Shown here piece by piece: positions 49,691 to 58,861 of a stretch of DNA of 64,000 nt (positions are counted from its first letter, which is position 1; each line of letters begins with the position of its first letter). The stretch lies in contig NZ_RCIQ01000005.1 of NCBI RefSeq assembly GCF_004000255.1, positions 62,001 to 126,000 of the forward strand. Direction: 5' to 3'. The DNA is from Nioella ostreopsis (GTDB lineage Bacteria > Pseudomonadota > Alphaproteobacteria > Rhodobacterales > Rhodobacteraceae). Below the pieces are notes generated by a model. It saw only the letters and a program-made list of their open reading frames with translations, was not told where the DNA came from and did no database searches. The position numbers and the translations under genes were made by a program.

Positions 49691-49724
49691 TCCTTCATCT
49701 TGGCCCAAATACCTCCGCCGGAGG
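49691..49724 (-). repeat. Dispersed intergenic element GCCTCCGGCGGAGGTATTT (copy 1)
   Basis: On the minus strand the sequence GCCTCCGGCGGAGGTATTT is followed by four variable bases and CCAAGATGAAGG. The same string with a different spacer is at 60495-60530. The first half is a small palindrome (CCTCCGGCGGAGG). It lies in a 287-base gene-free gap (49587-49873) between RidA and the HlyD gene. Confidence 0.75.
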
Positions 49725-49873
49725 CGTCCAGCCTCGGCCAAGCAGAGCAGCCCCGGAAACAGAGAACCGCCCGGGCCACGTCTCCGCGGCAGCACGCGCC
49801 GAGGAGGTCCCCGCGCAAGCGGGGGGTGACGAGGCGCGTTCGCGGGTCGACGCGCGATGCGCGGCGAAACCCC

Positions 49874-51184
49874 TTATCCCTCGCGGAAGGCCCGGTTGAA
49901 GTAATCCGAGAGCGGTCGCAGGAGATAGGCCATGGGCGTGCGGTCCTCGGTGCGGATGAAGGCCTCGACCGGCATCCCCGGCAGCAGGGTCTCGCCCTCC
50001 AGCCGCGTGGCCTCTCCCTCGTTCAGCACGATCTCGGCCGCGTAATAGCTGACGCCGGTGTTTTCATCCACGAAGGCATCCGCAGACACCTGCCGCACCT
50101 GACCGAACAGTTCGGGCGTGGTGCGCGAATTGAAGGCGGGGAAACGCAGCACAACCTCCTGACCGACGAATACCTCGTCGACATTCGTCGGCGCGATCCG
50201 GGTCGAAATGATCAGGGGCCGGTCCTGTGGAACGAGGAAGAGAACCGGCTGTGCCGCCTGCACCACTGACCGGGCACCGAATACGGCAAGCCCGTAGACC
50301 ACCCCGTCAACCGGTGCGCGAATCTCCGTCTCTGCCAGTTGCCGGCTCAGGGCACGGGCCCGCTCGGCCAGTTCCGCCTGTTCCACCCGCACTTCGCGCA
50401 GCTGCGCGATGGCTTCCTCGCGGCGTTCGGTTTCGAGTTGCAGGATCTGCAGGTCGATCTCGGTGATCCGGCCCGCTGCCTCGGCGGCGCTGGCCTCCAG
50501 TTCCCCGATCGTGCCAAGCAGGCGCGCGCTTTCCCGGCGCAGGGCCAGCCCGCGGGAGGCCTCGGCCAGCCCCCGGTCGATCAGGTCCTGCACGCTGACC
50601 AGTTCCAGCTCCACCAGCTCGCGCTGATCGGTCAGGGCGGCCCTCTGGGCCGCGATGCCGTCCAGCTGCGCACCGATCTGCTCGGCGCGCCGATTCAGCT
50701 GGTCGGTGGACTGGGTCAGGGTTGCAACGCGCGCGGCAAAGAGGTTGCGCTGGCCTTCCAGAAGCTCCGCCAGATCCGCGTTTTCGGCGGCGGCCTCCAG
50801 CAGGTCGGGTGGAAAGGTGATCTCGGTCGCAAGATCGCGCTCCGCCTCCAGCCGGGCCTGCCGGGCGCGCCATTCATTCAGTTGCGCATTGGCCACGGAC
50901 AGGCCCGATTGCAGATCGGACGGATCAAGGCGTAACAACACATCGCCTTCCGCCACGCGCTGCCCCTCGATCACGTCGAGCGTCAGAACCACGCCGCCAT
51001 CGGGATGCTGCACCGCCTGCCGGTTTCGATCGACCTCGATCTGGCCCGAGGCAACGACAGCCCCTGCGATGTTCGACAGGGCGGCCCAGGCCCCGAAGCC
51101 ACCGACCAGGGCGACAAGCGCCAGCATACCCAAGGCGATCGGCGCCCGGACGGACCATGCTTTGCGGGCCGTATCGTCGGACAT
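49874..51184 (-). CDS. Type I secretion periplasmic adaptor (HlyD family)
   Basis: A 436-residue membrane-fusion protein. One N-terminal transmembrane helix (about 14-36) is followed by a biotinyl/lipoyl half-domain ([20 protein letters not shown]), a long alpha-helical coiled-coil hairpin (about 95-290, rich in Glu, Arg, Ala, Leu), the returning half-domain ([15 protein letters not shown]) and a beta-barrel. It links the inner-membrane ABC exporter to an outer-membrane TolC-like channel encoded elsewhere. Start and the upstream ATPase stop share a base (TGATG). Confidence 0.93.
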   Translation of the reverse strand: MSDDTARKAWSVRAPIALGMLALVALVGGFGAWAALSNIAGAVVASGQIEVDRNRQAVQHPDGGVVLTLDVIEGQRVAEGDVLLRLDPSDLQSGLSVANAQLNEWRARQARLEAERDLATEITFPPDLLEAAAENADLAELLEGQRNLFAARVATLTQSTDQLNRRAEQIGAQLDGIAAQRAALTDQRELVELELVSVQDLIDRGLAEASRGLALRRESARLLGTIGELEASAAEAAGRITEIDLQILQLETERREEAIAQLREVRVEQAELAERARALSRQLAETEIRAPVDGVVYGLAVFGARSVVQAAQPVLFLVPQDRPLIISTRIAPTNVDEVFVGQEVVLRFPAFNSRTTPELFGQVRQVSADAFVDENTGVSYYAAEIVLNEGEATRLEGETLLPGMPVEAFIRTEDRTPMAYLLRPLSDYFNRAFREG

Positions 51185-52932
51185 CAGCTGATCCCCCCTT
51201 GCACAACCGGCATTTTTGCAGCCCCAAGCACCTGATCGGCGTTGCGCACCACCTTCTGAAGGATCTCGTCGCGCGGACCGAAGGCGCGCGCACCGCCATT
51301 GTCCAGAACCAGCAACATGTCGCATTCGCGGATGGCCGCCGGTCGGTGCGCCATGATCAGCACGCCGTTTCCAGCCGCCTTCATCGCCTTGATCGCCCGG
51401 TTCAGCGCCTCTGCCCCGTCATTGTCGAGGTTGGAATTGGGTTCATCCAGCACCATCAGCACCGGATCGCCATAAAGCGCCCGCGCCAGACCGATCCGCT
51501 GGATCTGCCCACCAGACAACCGGTTGGCACCGCTGATCATCCGCGTGTCGTAGCCTTCACTCTGGCGTCGGATCAGCGCATCGGCATCCGCGCGCTGTGC
51601 CGCCTCCACCACTTTGGCGGGGTCCGGCTCCGCCTCCAGCCTTGCGATGTTTTCTGCCAGTGTGCCGTCAAACAGCGTCACCGTTTGCGGCAGGTAGCCG
51701 ATCAACTGGCCGAGCGTGTCAGGGTCGTACTGGTCCAGCGTCGCGCCATCCAGACGGATCTGGCCGCCTGCCGGTTTCCAGACACCGGTCAAGGCCTTGG
51801 CGAGTGTTGATTTTCCTGCCCCCGAAGGCCCGATGATCCCGACGGCCTGCCCCGGCTCCACCTTGAAGGTCACGCCGCGCAGCGTCGCTTGTGAATGCCC
51901 CGGCGGCACGACCGAAAGCTGGTTGACCTCAAGCAGCGCCTTTGGCCGTGGCAGCTGGAGGCGCACGGGGTCTGGCCGTTCCTCGGTCAGCAATTCCTGC
52001 AGGCGCTGGCGCCCTTCGCGGGCACGGGCGATGACCTGCCATTGGCCAATGACCAGTTCGATCGGGGCCAAGGCCCGGCCCATCAGGATCGAGCCTGCAA
52101 TCATCGCCCCTGCGGTCAGTTCCTCCTGCAATACCAGATAGGCCCCAAGCCCCAGCATGGCCGATTGCAGGAACAGGCGCAGGGTCTTGGTCAGGGTGGC
52201 AAAGCCGCCCACCTTGTCAGAGGCAGACATCCCTTGCCCAAGCGCCTGTTCACGCACAATCTTCCAGCGCGCCAAAGCCCGCCCCTGCATGCCAAGGCTG
52301 CGCACAAGCTCTGATTCGGTCTGCAACTGCCCGGCCATCCGGTCCGCCATCAACGACGCCCCTCCGGCCTGACTCAGGGGCCCCGATGACCGCGCCTTGT
52401 TGAGAAGCGTGATCAGCACAAGCGTCGCCCCGCCTGCCAGGGCCAGCCAGCCAAGCCACGGGTGAAACACGAAAATCGCCAGCGCGAAAAGTGGCGTCCA
52501 CGGCATGTCGAACACCGCGAGGAACACCGGCGAGGACAAGAGCCGCTGGATCGCCTCCAGGTCGGACAGGCCGGTATGCTGCTGCCCCGTGCGCCCGGCC
52601 CGCGCCAGCGTGGCCCTGAACACGCGTTCATCCAGCCGATCCTGCAACCGCGCGCCAACGCGCGCCGCGACCCGGCCACGGGCGTAGTCGAGAATACCCA
52701 TGATCAGGAACAGGAACGTCACCAGAATGGACAGCGCCAGCAGGGTTTCCTCCGACCGGCTGCCAAGGACACGGTCATAGACCTGCAGCATGTAAAGCGG
52801 GCCAGTCAGCATCAGCGCATTGGTGAACATGCTGAACAGGAAGACCGCCCCTAACAGACGCCCATTGCCACCACCGGCGAGCCGCAGCTCATCTGCGGAT
52901 GCGTTTCGGCTGGAATGTGCCTGTCTCGTCAT
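51184..52932 (-). CDS. Type I secretion ABC permease/ATPase (PrtD family)
   Basis: A 582-residue fused permease-ATPase. The membrane domain (about 28-310) includes [20 protein letters not shown] and [20 protein letters not shown], both typical of PrtD-type exporters; there is no N-terminal peptidase domain. The ATPase has Walker [13 protein letters not shown], signature [15 protein letters not shown] and Walker [14 protein letters not shown]. It exports proteins with C-terminal secretion signals such as RTX proteins (family knowledge). No substrate or outer-membrane channel gene is adjacent. Confidence 0.95.
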   Translation of the reverse strand: MTRQAHSSRNASADELRLAGGGNGRLLGAVFLFSMFTNALMLTGPLYMLQVYDRVLGSRSEETLLALSILVTFLFLIMGILDYARGRVAARVGARLQDRLDERVFRATLARAGRTGQQHTGLSDLEAIQRLLSSPVFLAVFDMPWTPLFALAIFVFHPWLGWLALAGGATLVLITLLNKARSSGPLSQAGGASLMADRMAGQLQTESELVRSLGMQGRALARWKIVREQALGQGMSASDKVGGFATLTKTLRLFLQSAMLGLGAYLVLQEELTAGAMIAGSILMGRALAPIELVIGQWQVIARAREGRQRLQELLTEERPDPVRLQLPRPKALLEVNQLSVVPPGHSQATLRGVTFKVEPGQAVGIIGPSGAGKSTLAKALTGVWKPAGGQIRLDGATLDQYDPDTLGQLIGYLPQTVTLFDGTLAENIARLEAEPDPAKVVEAAQRADADALIRRQSEGYDTRMISGANRLSGGQIQRIGLARALYGDPVLMVLDEPNSNLDNDGAEALNRAIKAMKAAGNGVLIMAHRPAAIRECDMLLVLDNGGARAFGPRDEILQKVVRNADQVLGAAKMPVVQGGIS

Positions 52933-53085
52933 CTTGGTGTCTGCCTCGCTGGTGAATCCGCTTTTCCGGTTCCACTAATTGTTGACTGCCTTGCCACATA
53001 ATCCATCAAAAACGGGAAATCTGCCATTGCCCTCTGGCCCCCACCTTTGATTTGAGGTGAGAGACCTTATTATCATGTATAGCCT

Positions 53086-53904
53086 ATGAAAGCCTTGACG
53101 AGAATCCCATTGACTGCTGCCGCATCCACATCCCGAATTCGCGCCGCCCTCTGCGCAGCACCTCTGCTTGTCTTGATGGCCTGCGGGCCAGCAGTGCTGC
53201 CCGGCGCATCCGAAATCAACGACCCGACCGAGGCGTCGAATCGGGCGATGCATGACCTGAACGTTGCGGTCGACCGGGCCGTGCTGCGCCCCGTGGCGCT
53301 TGGCTATGGCACCGCCGTTCCGGAACCGGTGCGCACCGGTCTTGGTAATTTCTCGTCCAATCTCAATCAGCCGCTCTATGTTGTGAACGACATCCTGCAG
53401 CTGCGTCTGGACGATGCCCTTCGCAACACGTTCCGCTTCCTGATGAACAGCACCTTCGGCCTCGGCGGCCTGCTGGACCCGGCGTCGGAAGGCGGGCTTT
53501 ACGCGGAAGAAACCGATTTCGGTGAAACCCTGCATGTCTGGGGCGTGTCGGAAGGGGCTTATGTGGTGCTGCCGCTGCTTGGCCCCTCGACCAGCCGCGA
53601 TACCGCCGGACTGATTGTCGACAGCGTCATGAACCCCACCCGGCTGGCCTTCGCCCGGCCCGAAAGCGACTATATCACCGGGGCCAATGTGGCAGACGCG
53701 CTGAACACCCGGTACGAACTGGGGGACGAGATCGACCGGCTCTATTACGAAAGTGCCGATGGCTACGCGCAGGCGCGGCTGATCTATCTGCAGAACCGCC
53801 GTTACGAGTTGCGAGGCAATCAGCCGACGGATTCCGCAGACGCATATTCCGATCCCTATGACGATTCCTATTTTGACCCCTACGAGGACCCATATGCCCA
53901 GTAA
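53086..53904 (+). CDS. mlaA: MlaA-like outer-membrane lipoprotein (VacJ)
   Basis: A 272-residue lipoprotein of the phospholipid-trafficking Mla system that removes misplaced phospholipids from the outer leaflet. The lipobox LMAC ends a long N-terminal signal. MlaA motifs are EINDPTEASNRAMHDLN, EPVRTGLGNFSSNLNQPLYV, NSTFGLGGLLDPASEGGL, EETDFGETLHVWGV and PLLGPSTSRDTAG. The acidic, Tyr-rich tail with DPYDDSYFDPYEDPYAQ is unusual. No strong Shine-Dalgarno before the ATG, so the start is not certain. Overlaps mlaC by 11 bp. Confidence 0.9.
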   Translation: MKALTRIPLTAAASTSRIRAALCAAPLLVLMACGPAVLPGASEINDPTEASNRAMHDLNVAVDRAVLRPVALGYGTAVPEPVRTGLGNFSSNLNQPLYVVNDILQLRLDDALRNTFRFLMNSTFGLGGLLDPASEGGLYAEETDFGETLHVWGVSEGAYVVLPLLGPSTSRDTAGLIVDSVMNPTRLAFARPESDYITGANVADALNTRYELGDEIDRLYYESADGYAQARLIYLQNRRYELRGNQPTDSADAYSDPYDDSYFDPYEDPYAQ

Positions 53905-54505
53905 GTTCAGCCTCACCCGGCGGGCCTTCCTAGGACTGACCGGCGCCAGCGCCGCCGCACTTGCCCTGCCCGGACGTGCTTGGGCGCTGACCGTCGGGGC
54001 CGCTCAGACGCTGGTCGAGCGCTTGGTAAGCGACCTCTACGACGCCATCAATTCCGGCGGCAGCGAAGCGCGCATGTTCAGCGATTTCGCGGGCTTGCTG
54101 GACCGCTATGCAGATATGCCGATCATCGCGCAATCGGTTCTGGGCGTCGATTGGCGGCGCGCATCAACCGCGCAACGCAGCGCATTCGTGGATGCCTTCA
54201 GCGGATATATCTCGCGCAAATATGGCAGCCGCTTCCGAGAGTTGATCGGCGGACAGATCGAAGTGACGGGCGCGCGTGCGATCCGCAATTTCTTCGAGGT
54301 GACCTCGGTCGCGCGGCTGCGCGGCGAAGCGCCTTTCGACGTGATCTGGCTGGTCTCGGATGGCTCCGGTCAGGCGCGGGTGTTCAACCTGATCATTCAG
54401 GGCATCAACCTGCGCACCACCGAAGCGGAAGAGGTCGGCGCGATGCTGGACCGCAACCGCGGCGACCTTGACGCGATGATCGCAGATCTGCGCAACGCGA
54501 GCTGA
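53894..54505 (+). CDS. mlaC: MlaC-like phospholipid-binding periplasmic protein
   Basis: A 203-residue MlaC/Ttg2D-family protein that carries phospholipid between outer- and inner-membrane Mla components. The N terminus SLTRRAFLGLTGASAAALAL is a probable Tat signal. The MlaC region includes GVDWRRASTAQRSAFVDAFS, YISRKYGSRFRELI and VFNLIIQGINLRTTEAEE. ATG 53894 lies inside the end of mlaA, so the two are co-translated. The ABC part (mlaFED) is not in this window. Confidence 0.9.
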   Translation: MPSKFSLTRRAFLGLTGASAAALALPGRAWALTVGAAQTLVERLVSDLYDAINSGGSEARMFSDFAGLLDRYADMPIIAQSVLGVDWRRASTAQRSAFVDAFSGYISRKYGSRFRELIGGQIEVTGARAIRNFFEVTSVARLRGEAPFDVIWLVSDGSGQARVFNLIIQGINLRTTEAEEVGAMLDRNRGDLDAMIADLRNAS

Positions 54506-54514
54506 GCTAAAGCC

Positions 54515-54540
54515 GGGGCTGCCGTTTGGGCGGCAACCCC
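54515..54540 (+). terminator. Hairpin after mlaC, shared with convergent penicillin-binding protein gene
   Basis: The stem GGGG-C-TGCCG pairs with CGGCA-A-CCCC (54515-54524 with 54531-54540), with one C-A mismatch and a 6-base loop. No T-tract follows, so its efficiency as an intrinsic terminator is doubtful. Confidence 0.5.
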
Positions 54541-54551
54541 GTTCAGGTCGG

Positions 54552-56732
54552 TCAATTCCGGTTCGCGCCTAGCAGCCCCAGAACCTCCATCAGGATCTGT
54601 TCGGCAATATCCGGTCTGCGGCCCGGCGCTTCCTCGATCAGTTCGGGACGCGCCTCTTCCGCCGGGTCGATCATCGGCAAGGGGCGGGGCGGCAATCCAT
54701 CATGGATCGTTTCCATCGTCTGCCGCCAGATCTCGGCCGGCAAACCACCACCCGTCACCCCCGACATAGGTGAGTTGTCGTCATAACCCATCCAGACCCC
54801 GGCCACGTAATCCGCCGTGAAGCCGATGAACCACGCGTCGCGTGCCGATGTGGTGGTGCCGGTCTTGCCCGCGACGGGCCGGTCGGGCAGTTGCGCCCGC
54901 TGGCCGGTGCCGTTGGCCACAACCTCGGCCATCATATAGGTCAACTGCCGCGCCGCGAACTCAGAGATCACCCGTTCACGGATACCGCCGCCCTGACCCA
55001 TCATCGGTTCCGTGTCGCCCACCAGCCGCAGGTCGACAAGGCCATAGGGCGTCACGGCAGAGCCACCGTTCAGGATACCCGCATAGGCGCCTGTCATCTC
55101 TATGAGGGTGCTTTCGGAGGCGCCAAGCGCCAAGGCCGGGCCAAGCGCCAGATCGCTTTCGATGCCGAACTCGGCAGCCACGGTGCGCACCAGATCGCGG
55201 CCCACCTCCTCTGACAATCGCACAGCGGGCGTGTTCAGTGACGCCCGGAGCGCCTCGGTCAGCGTCACGGTCCCGTAGAACTCTCCGGTATAGTTACGCG
55301 GGGAATAAGGCCCCGACCCCGGCACGTTGATCGTCAGTGGCGCGTCCTCGACCAGATCGTCAAAGCGCCATCCCAGATCGAGCGCGGTGGCATAGACAAA
55401 GGGCTTGAAGGCGGACCCGGTCTGGCGCATCGCCATCGTGGCACGGTTGAACAGGCCGGTGCCTTCCTGCCTGCCGCCCACCATGGCTCGCACGGCCCCA
55501 TCCGCCGACATCACGATGATCGCGGCCTCGGCCTCAGACCCTTCGCGCACCTGGTTTTCGAACACATCCACCAAGGCGGCCTCGGCGGCCTCCTGCATGC
55601 GCGGGTCAAAAGTGGTGCGGATGATCACGTCTTCCGTCGTTTCCCGCAGCAGGAAGTCTGGGCCCTGCGTCATCACCCAATCGGCGAAATAGCCGCCCGC
55701 GCGCGCCTCGGCAGCATCTGACAGGGTGGCGGGATTGGCGCGGGCTTCGGCGGCTTCGGCGGCGGTCAGATAGCCCTGTTCCTCCATCAGTCCCAGCACC
55801 ACGGCCGCCCGATCCTGCGAACGTTCCAGACTGGATGTCGGCGCAAAGCGCGAGGGCGCGGTCAGAAGACCGGCGATCATTGCGCCTTCTTGCGGAGAAA
55901 TCTCAGCCGCGGAATGCCCGAAATAGCGCTGAGAGGCCGCTTCGACCCCGAAGGCGCCAGCGCCCATATAGGCGCGGTTCAAATAGATCGTCAGGATTTC
56001 TTGCTTCGTGTAGCGCAGCTCCATCGCCAGCGAGAACGGCAGTTCCTGGATCTTGCGCCACAGGCTGCCGCGTCGGCAGTCGGCCTCGTACTCCGCTTCG
56101 GTTTCCCATTCATCCGGGTCGAATGCCACGCCAAGGCATAGCAGTTTGGCCACCTGCTGCGTGATGGTGGAGCCGCCATGGCCTTCCAGCGGGCCACGTC
56201 CTTCGCGCAGGTTGATGCGAATGGCCGAGGCGATGCCGCGCGGGGAAATGCCCCAGTGGCTGAAAAAGCGCCGGTCCTCTGTCGCCACGATGGCGTTGAC
56301 CACATGTTCCGACACCGTTTCCGTGTCGATCAGCCCGCCATATTGCTCGCCCCGCCATGCAAAAACGTTCCCGTCCCGGTCCAGCATGGTCACAGATCCG
56401 CGCGCGCGCCCATCCACAAGCTCGGTCATCGGCGGCAGGGTGGAGTAGATATAAGCGGTCGCGCCCGCAAGGATCAGCACCAGGGCCAGCGTAGCGCGCC
56501 AGACGATGCCGAAAACGATCCGCCAGATCAGCCGGAAGAAGGCCCCGATAGCGCCCCGGATGCCGCCTCGCCGGCGTTGTGGGGTGCGGCGCCGCGATCT
56601 GCCCGATTTTCGACCAGACCCACCGGACCCGGAAGACCGAGACGGTTTCGCAGGTGCAGCATTCCTGCGTTCCGCGACAAGCCTGCGGCCCGAACGGGCG
56701 TTTCGCCCGCCTCTGTTTCCTGATGCGCTCAT
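54552..56732 (-). CDS. Bifunctional class A penicillin-binding protein (transglycosylase/transpeptidase)
   Basis: A 726-residue PBP1-type peptidoglycan synthase. The first 60 residues are a very basic, low-complexity cytoplasmic tail (RKSGRSRRRTPQRRRGG), followed by a transmembrane helix (about 66-96). The GT51 domain has ATEDRRFFSHWGIS with the catalytic Glu, GGSTITQQVAK and ILTIYLNRAYMGAGAFGVEA. The transpeptidase has Ser in TGSAFKPF, a SXN-type region and the KTGTTT box. It builds and crosslinks glycan strands in the periplasm. ATG 56732 with a purine-rich upstream region. Confidence 0.94.
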   Translation of the reverse strand: MSASGNRGGRNARSGRRLVAERRNAAPAKPSRSSGSGGSGRKSGRSRRRTPQRRRGGIRGAIGAFFRLIWRIVFGIVWRATLALVLILAGATAYIYSTLPPMTELVDGRARGSVTMLDRDGNVFAWRGEQYGGLIDTETVSEHVVNAIVATEDRRFFSHWGISPRGIASAIRINLREGRGPLEGHGGSTITQQVAKLLCLGVAFDPDEWETEAEYEADCRRGSLWRKIQELPFSLAMELRYTKQEILTIYLNRAYMGAGAFGVEAASQRYFGHSAAEISPQEGAMIAGLLTAPSRFAPTSSLERSQDRAAVVLGLMEEQGYLTAAEAAEARANPATLSDAAEARAGGYFADWVMTQGPDFLLRETTEDVIIRTTFDPRMQEAAEAALVDVFENQVREGSEAEAAIIVMSADGAVRAMVGGRQEGTGLFNRATMAMRQTGSAFKPFVYATALDLGWRFDDLVEDAPLTINVPGSGPYSPRNYTGEFYGTVTLTEALRASLNTPAVRLSEEVGRDLVRTVAAEFGIESDLALGPALALGASESTLIEMTGAYAGILNGGSAVTPYGLVDLRLVGDTEPMMGQGGGIRERVISEFAARQLTYMMAEVVANGTGQRAQLPDRPVAGKTGTTTSARDAWFIGFTADYVAGVWMGYDDNSPMSGVTGGGLPAEIWRQTMETIHDGLPPRPLPMIDPAEEARPELIEEAPGRRPDIAEQILMEVLGLLGANRN

Positions 56733-56847
56733 GCCTGATCCTGCTCTTTTGATCGCAACATAGGGGATTTCGAGTCGTTTGTGGAGGGTTCTCGCCGCAC
56801 TGCCGAAATTCCATTGCGCTCAATTATTAGCCGTTTGCCCGATTTCA

Positions 56848-56862
56848 TGCAAAAATTTTGCA
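56848..56862. promoter_or_regulatory. AT-rich palindrome upstream of glnK
   Basis: TGCAAAAATTTTGCA is a perfect 15-base palindrome (7-bp arms around one A), 115 bases before the glnK GTG, in the 244-base gap to the divergent penicillin-binding protein gene. It could be an operator. Its TGCA-N7-TGCA layout only partly resembles NtrC sites. I found no convincing sigma-54 promoter. Confidence 0.35.
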
Positions 56863-56976
56863 AACCCCCCGAAATGCGCCCCTCCAACCCCCCTCCCCTC
56901 GTTGCTCTTCCCGCCTGTGAGGTCTGCATTGGCAACGTCCGGGTCGCAGAACCCAAAACGACGGAAGGGTAAAACC

Positions 56977-57315
56977 GTGAAACTCATCATTGCAGCAATC
57001 AAGCCGTTCAAGCTGGAGGAGGTCCGCGAAGCTCTGACCTCTATCGGCGTGCGGGGCATGATGGTGACCGAGATCAAGGGCTTCGGCTCTCAGTCCGGGC
57101 ACACCGAAATCTATCGCGGCGCGGAATATGCCGTGAACTTCGTTCCCAAAGTCAAGCTGGAGATCGTGGTGGCCGATGCCATGGCCGATCAGGTTGTCGA
57201 AACCATCCAGACCACAGCCAAGACCGACAAGATCGGTGACGGCAAGATCTTCGTCCTCGACGTCTCTGCTGCCGTGCGCGTCCGCACCGGCGAGACCAAT
57301 GACGACGCCCTCTAA
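56977..57315 (+). CDS. glnK: Nitrogen regulatory protein PII
   Basis: A 112-residue trimeric signal protein that senses 2-oxoglutarate, ATP/ADP and, through uridylylation, glutamine. The T-loop carries Tyr51 in GHTEIYRGAEY, the modified residue. The C-terminal signature DGKIFVLDVSAAVRVRTGET matches the PII nucleotide-binding region. It starts at GTG 56977 after GGAAGGG, beginning with the family MKLIIAAIKPFK. Linked to amtB 28 bases downstream, so it is the GlnK type that blocks the ammonium channel when nitrogen is plentiful. Confidence 0.97.
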   Translation: MKLIIAAIKPFKLEEVREALTSIGVRGMMVTEIKGFGSQSGHTEIYRGAEYAVNFVPKVKLEIVVADAMADQVVETIQTTAKTDKIGDGKIFVLDVSAAVRVRTGETNDDAL

Positions 57316-57343
57316 GCAACTGTCAGAACCAGGGATAAATACC

Positions 57344-58675
57344 ATGCAAGTCAGAAAGTTTCTTCCGGCAGTTGCCCTAGCGGCAGTCCTGCTGCCCACC
57401 ATGGGCCTCGCACAGGAGGCCGAAGCCGTGCCGGGCTTCGATGAAATCGGCCCCTATATCATGACCACCCTGCTGTTCTGCATGGCTGGTTTCCTTGTCT
57501 TCTTCATGGCGGCTGGCTTTGCCATGCTGGAAGGCGGTCTGGTGCGGTCCAAGAACGTCACCATGCAGATGACCAAGAACATCGCGCTGTTTTCCATCGC
57601 CGCCATCATGTACTGGCTGATGGGCTTCAACCTGATGTACCCGGCGGACTGGACCATCGCCAACTGGGTCGGCCCGTTCTTCAGCCAGACCGTTCTTGAC
57701 CCGGTCGGCATTGCCGCAGCGGATGCCAATCTCGGCTATGCCTCAATCGGGTCGGATTTCTTCTTCCAGCTGGTCTTCGTCGCCGCCACCGCCTCGATCG
57801 TTTCGGGTGCCCTGGCCGAGCGGATCAAGCTGTGGCCGTTCCTGGCCTTCGTCGTGCTGCTGACCGGCGTCATGTACCCGATCTCCGGCTCCTGGCAGTG
57901 GGGCGGCGGCTGGTTGTCCCAGGCTGGCTTCTCCGACTTCGCCGGGTCGACCATCGTGCACTCCGTGGGTGGCTGGGCCGCGCTGGCCGGTGCCCTGATC
58001 CTCGGGCCTCGCCTTGGCAAGTACGGCAAGGATGGCCGCGTGAACCCGATCCCGGGCTCCAACCTCGCCCTTGCCACGCTTGGCACGTTCATCCTGTGGC
58101 TCGGCTGGTTCGGCTTCAATGGCGGCTCGCAGCTGGCCATGGGCACCGTGGGCGACATCTCTGACGTCAGCCGCATCTTCGCCAACACCAACATGGCCGC
58201 TGCAGCCGGGTCCTTGGCCGCGATGATCCTGACGCAGGTGATGTTCGGCAAGGTCGACCTGACCATGGTGCTGAACGGCGCCCTGGCTGGCCTCGTGTCG
58301 ATCACCGCAGAGCCTCTCGCCCCCACCCTGTTCGGCGCGCTCTGGATCGGTGCCGTGGGCGGTGTCATCGTGGTCTTCGCGGTGCCCTTCCTCGACAAGC
58401 TCAAGATCGACGACGTGGTCGGCGCCATCCCGGTGCACCTCTTCGCCGGCATCTGGGGCACCATCGCCGTGGTCTTCTACAATGAAGGTGCAAGCCTGAT
58501 GACGCAGCTGACGGGCATTGCCGCCTATGGCGTGTTCACCTTCGTCGGCAGCGCGGTCATCTGGTACGTTCTGAAAATGACCGTTGGCATCCGTGTCAGC
58601 GAAGAGGACGAGATGAAGGGCCTCGACATGTCGGAACTGGGGATGGAAGCCTACCCGGAATTCTCCAAGGGCTGA
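57344..58675 (+). CDS. amtB: Ammonium transporter AmtB
   Basis: A 443-residue trimeric ammonium channel. A cleavable N-terminal signal is likely (MQVRKFLPAVALAAVLLPTM, cleavage near GLA-QEA), as in other Amt proteins. Eleven transmembrane helices follow. The twin pore histidines lie in GSTIVHSVGGWAAL and GAIPVHLFAGIWG. The conserved LWLGWFGFNGGS and the C-terminal cytoplasmic tail that contacts GlnK are present. ATG 57344 after AGGGA. Forms an operon with glnK and ends at a strong terminator. Confidence 0.97.
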   Translation: MQVRKFLPAVALAAVLLPTMGLAQEAEAVPGFDEIGPYIMTTLLFCMAGFLVFFMAAGFAMLEGGLVRSKNVTMQMTKNIALFSIAAIMYWLMGFNLMYPADWTIANWVGPFFSQTVLDPVGIAAADANLGYASIGSDFFFQLVFVAATASIVSGALAERIKLWPFLAFVVLLTGVMYPISGSWQWGGGWLSQAGFSDFAGSTIVHSVGGWAALAGALILGPRLGKYGKDGRVNPIPGSNLALATLGTFILWLGWFGFNGGSQLAMGTVGDISDVSRIFANTNMAAAAGSLAAMILTQVMFGKVDLTMVLNGALAGLVSITAEPLAPTLFGALWIGAVGGVIVVFAVPFLDKLKIDDVVGAIPVHLFAGIWGTIAVVFYNEGASLMTQLTGIAAYGVFTFVGSAVIWYVLKMTVGIRVSEEDEMKGLDMSELGMEAYPEFSKG

Positions 58676-58728
58676 TCCATAAAAATAGCTGGTCCGGGCT
58701 CTCCCACCTTACCGGACCGGCAGAGCGG

Positions 58729-58757
58729 AAAGCGGCGTCCCCAGGGGCGCCGCTTTT
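58729..58757 (+). terminator. Rho-independent terminator of glnK-amtB
   Basis: A 9-bp stem AAAGCGGCG/CGCCGCTTT (58729-58737 with 58748-58756) continues into CCCC/GGGG with a single-base loop and a bulged T, and ends in TTTT. It clearly follows amtB. Confidence 0.9.
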
Positions 58758-58861
58758 CGTATGGAGAACCGCTGATAATTGCCCGTGACAATTAATCAGA
58801 TCGGTTTCCTGTCGCGCACAGCGTAGGCTGCCTGTCAGGTCACTCAAACTCCGGGGCATTC

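Noticed and set aside
56930-56960. Sigma-54 promoter TGGCA...TCGCA before glnK
   Set aside because: The GG and GC elements are separated by 13 bases where 10 are required, so it does not fit the -24/-12 consensus.
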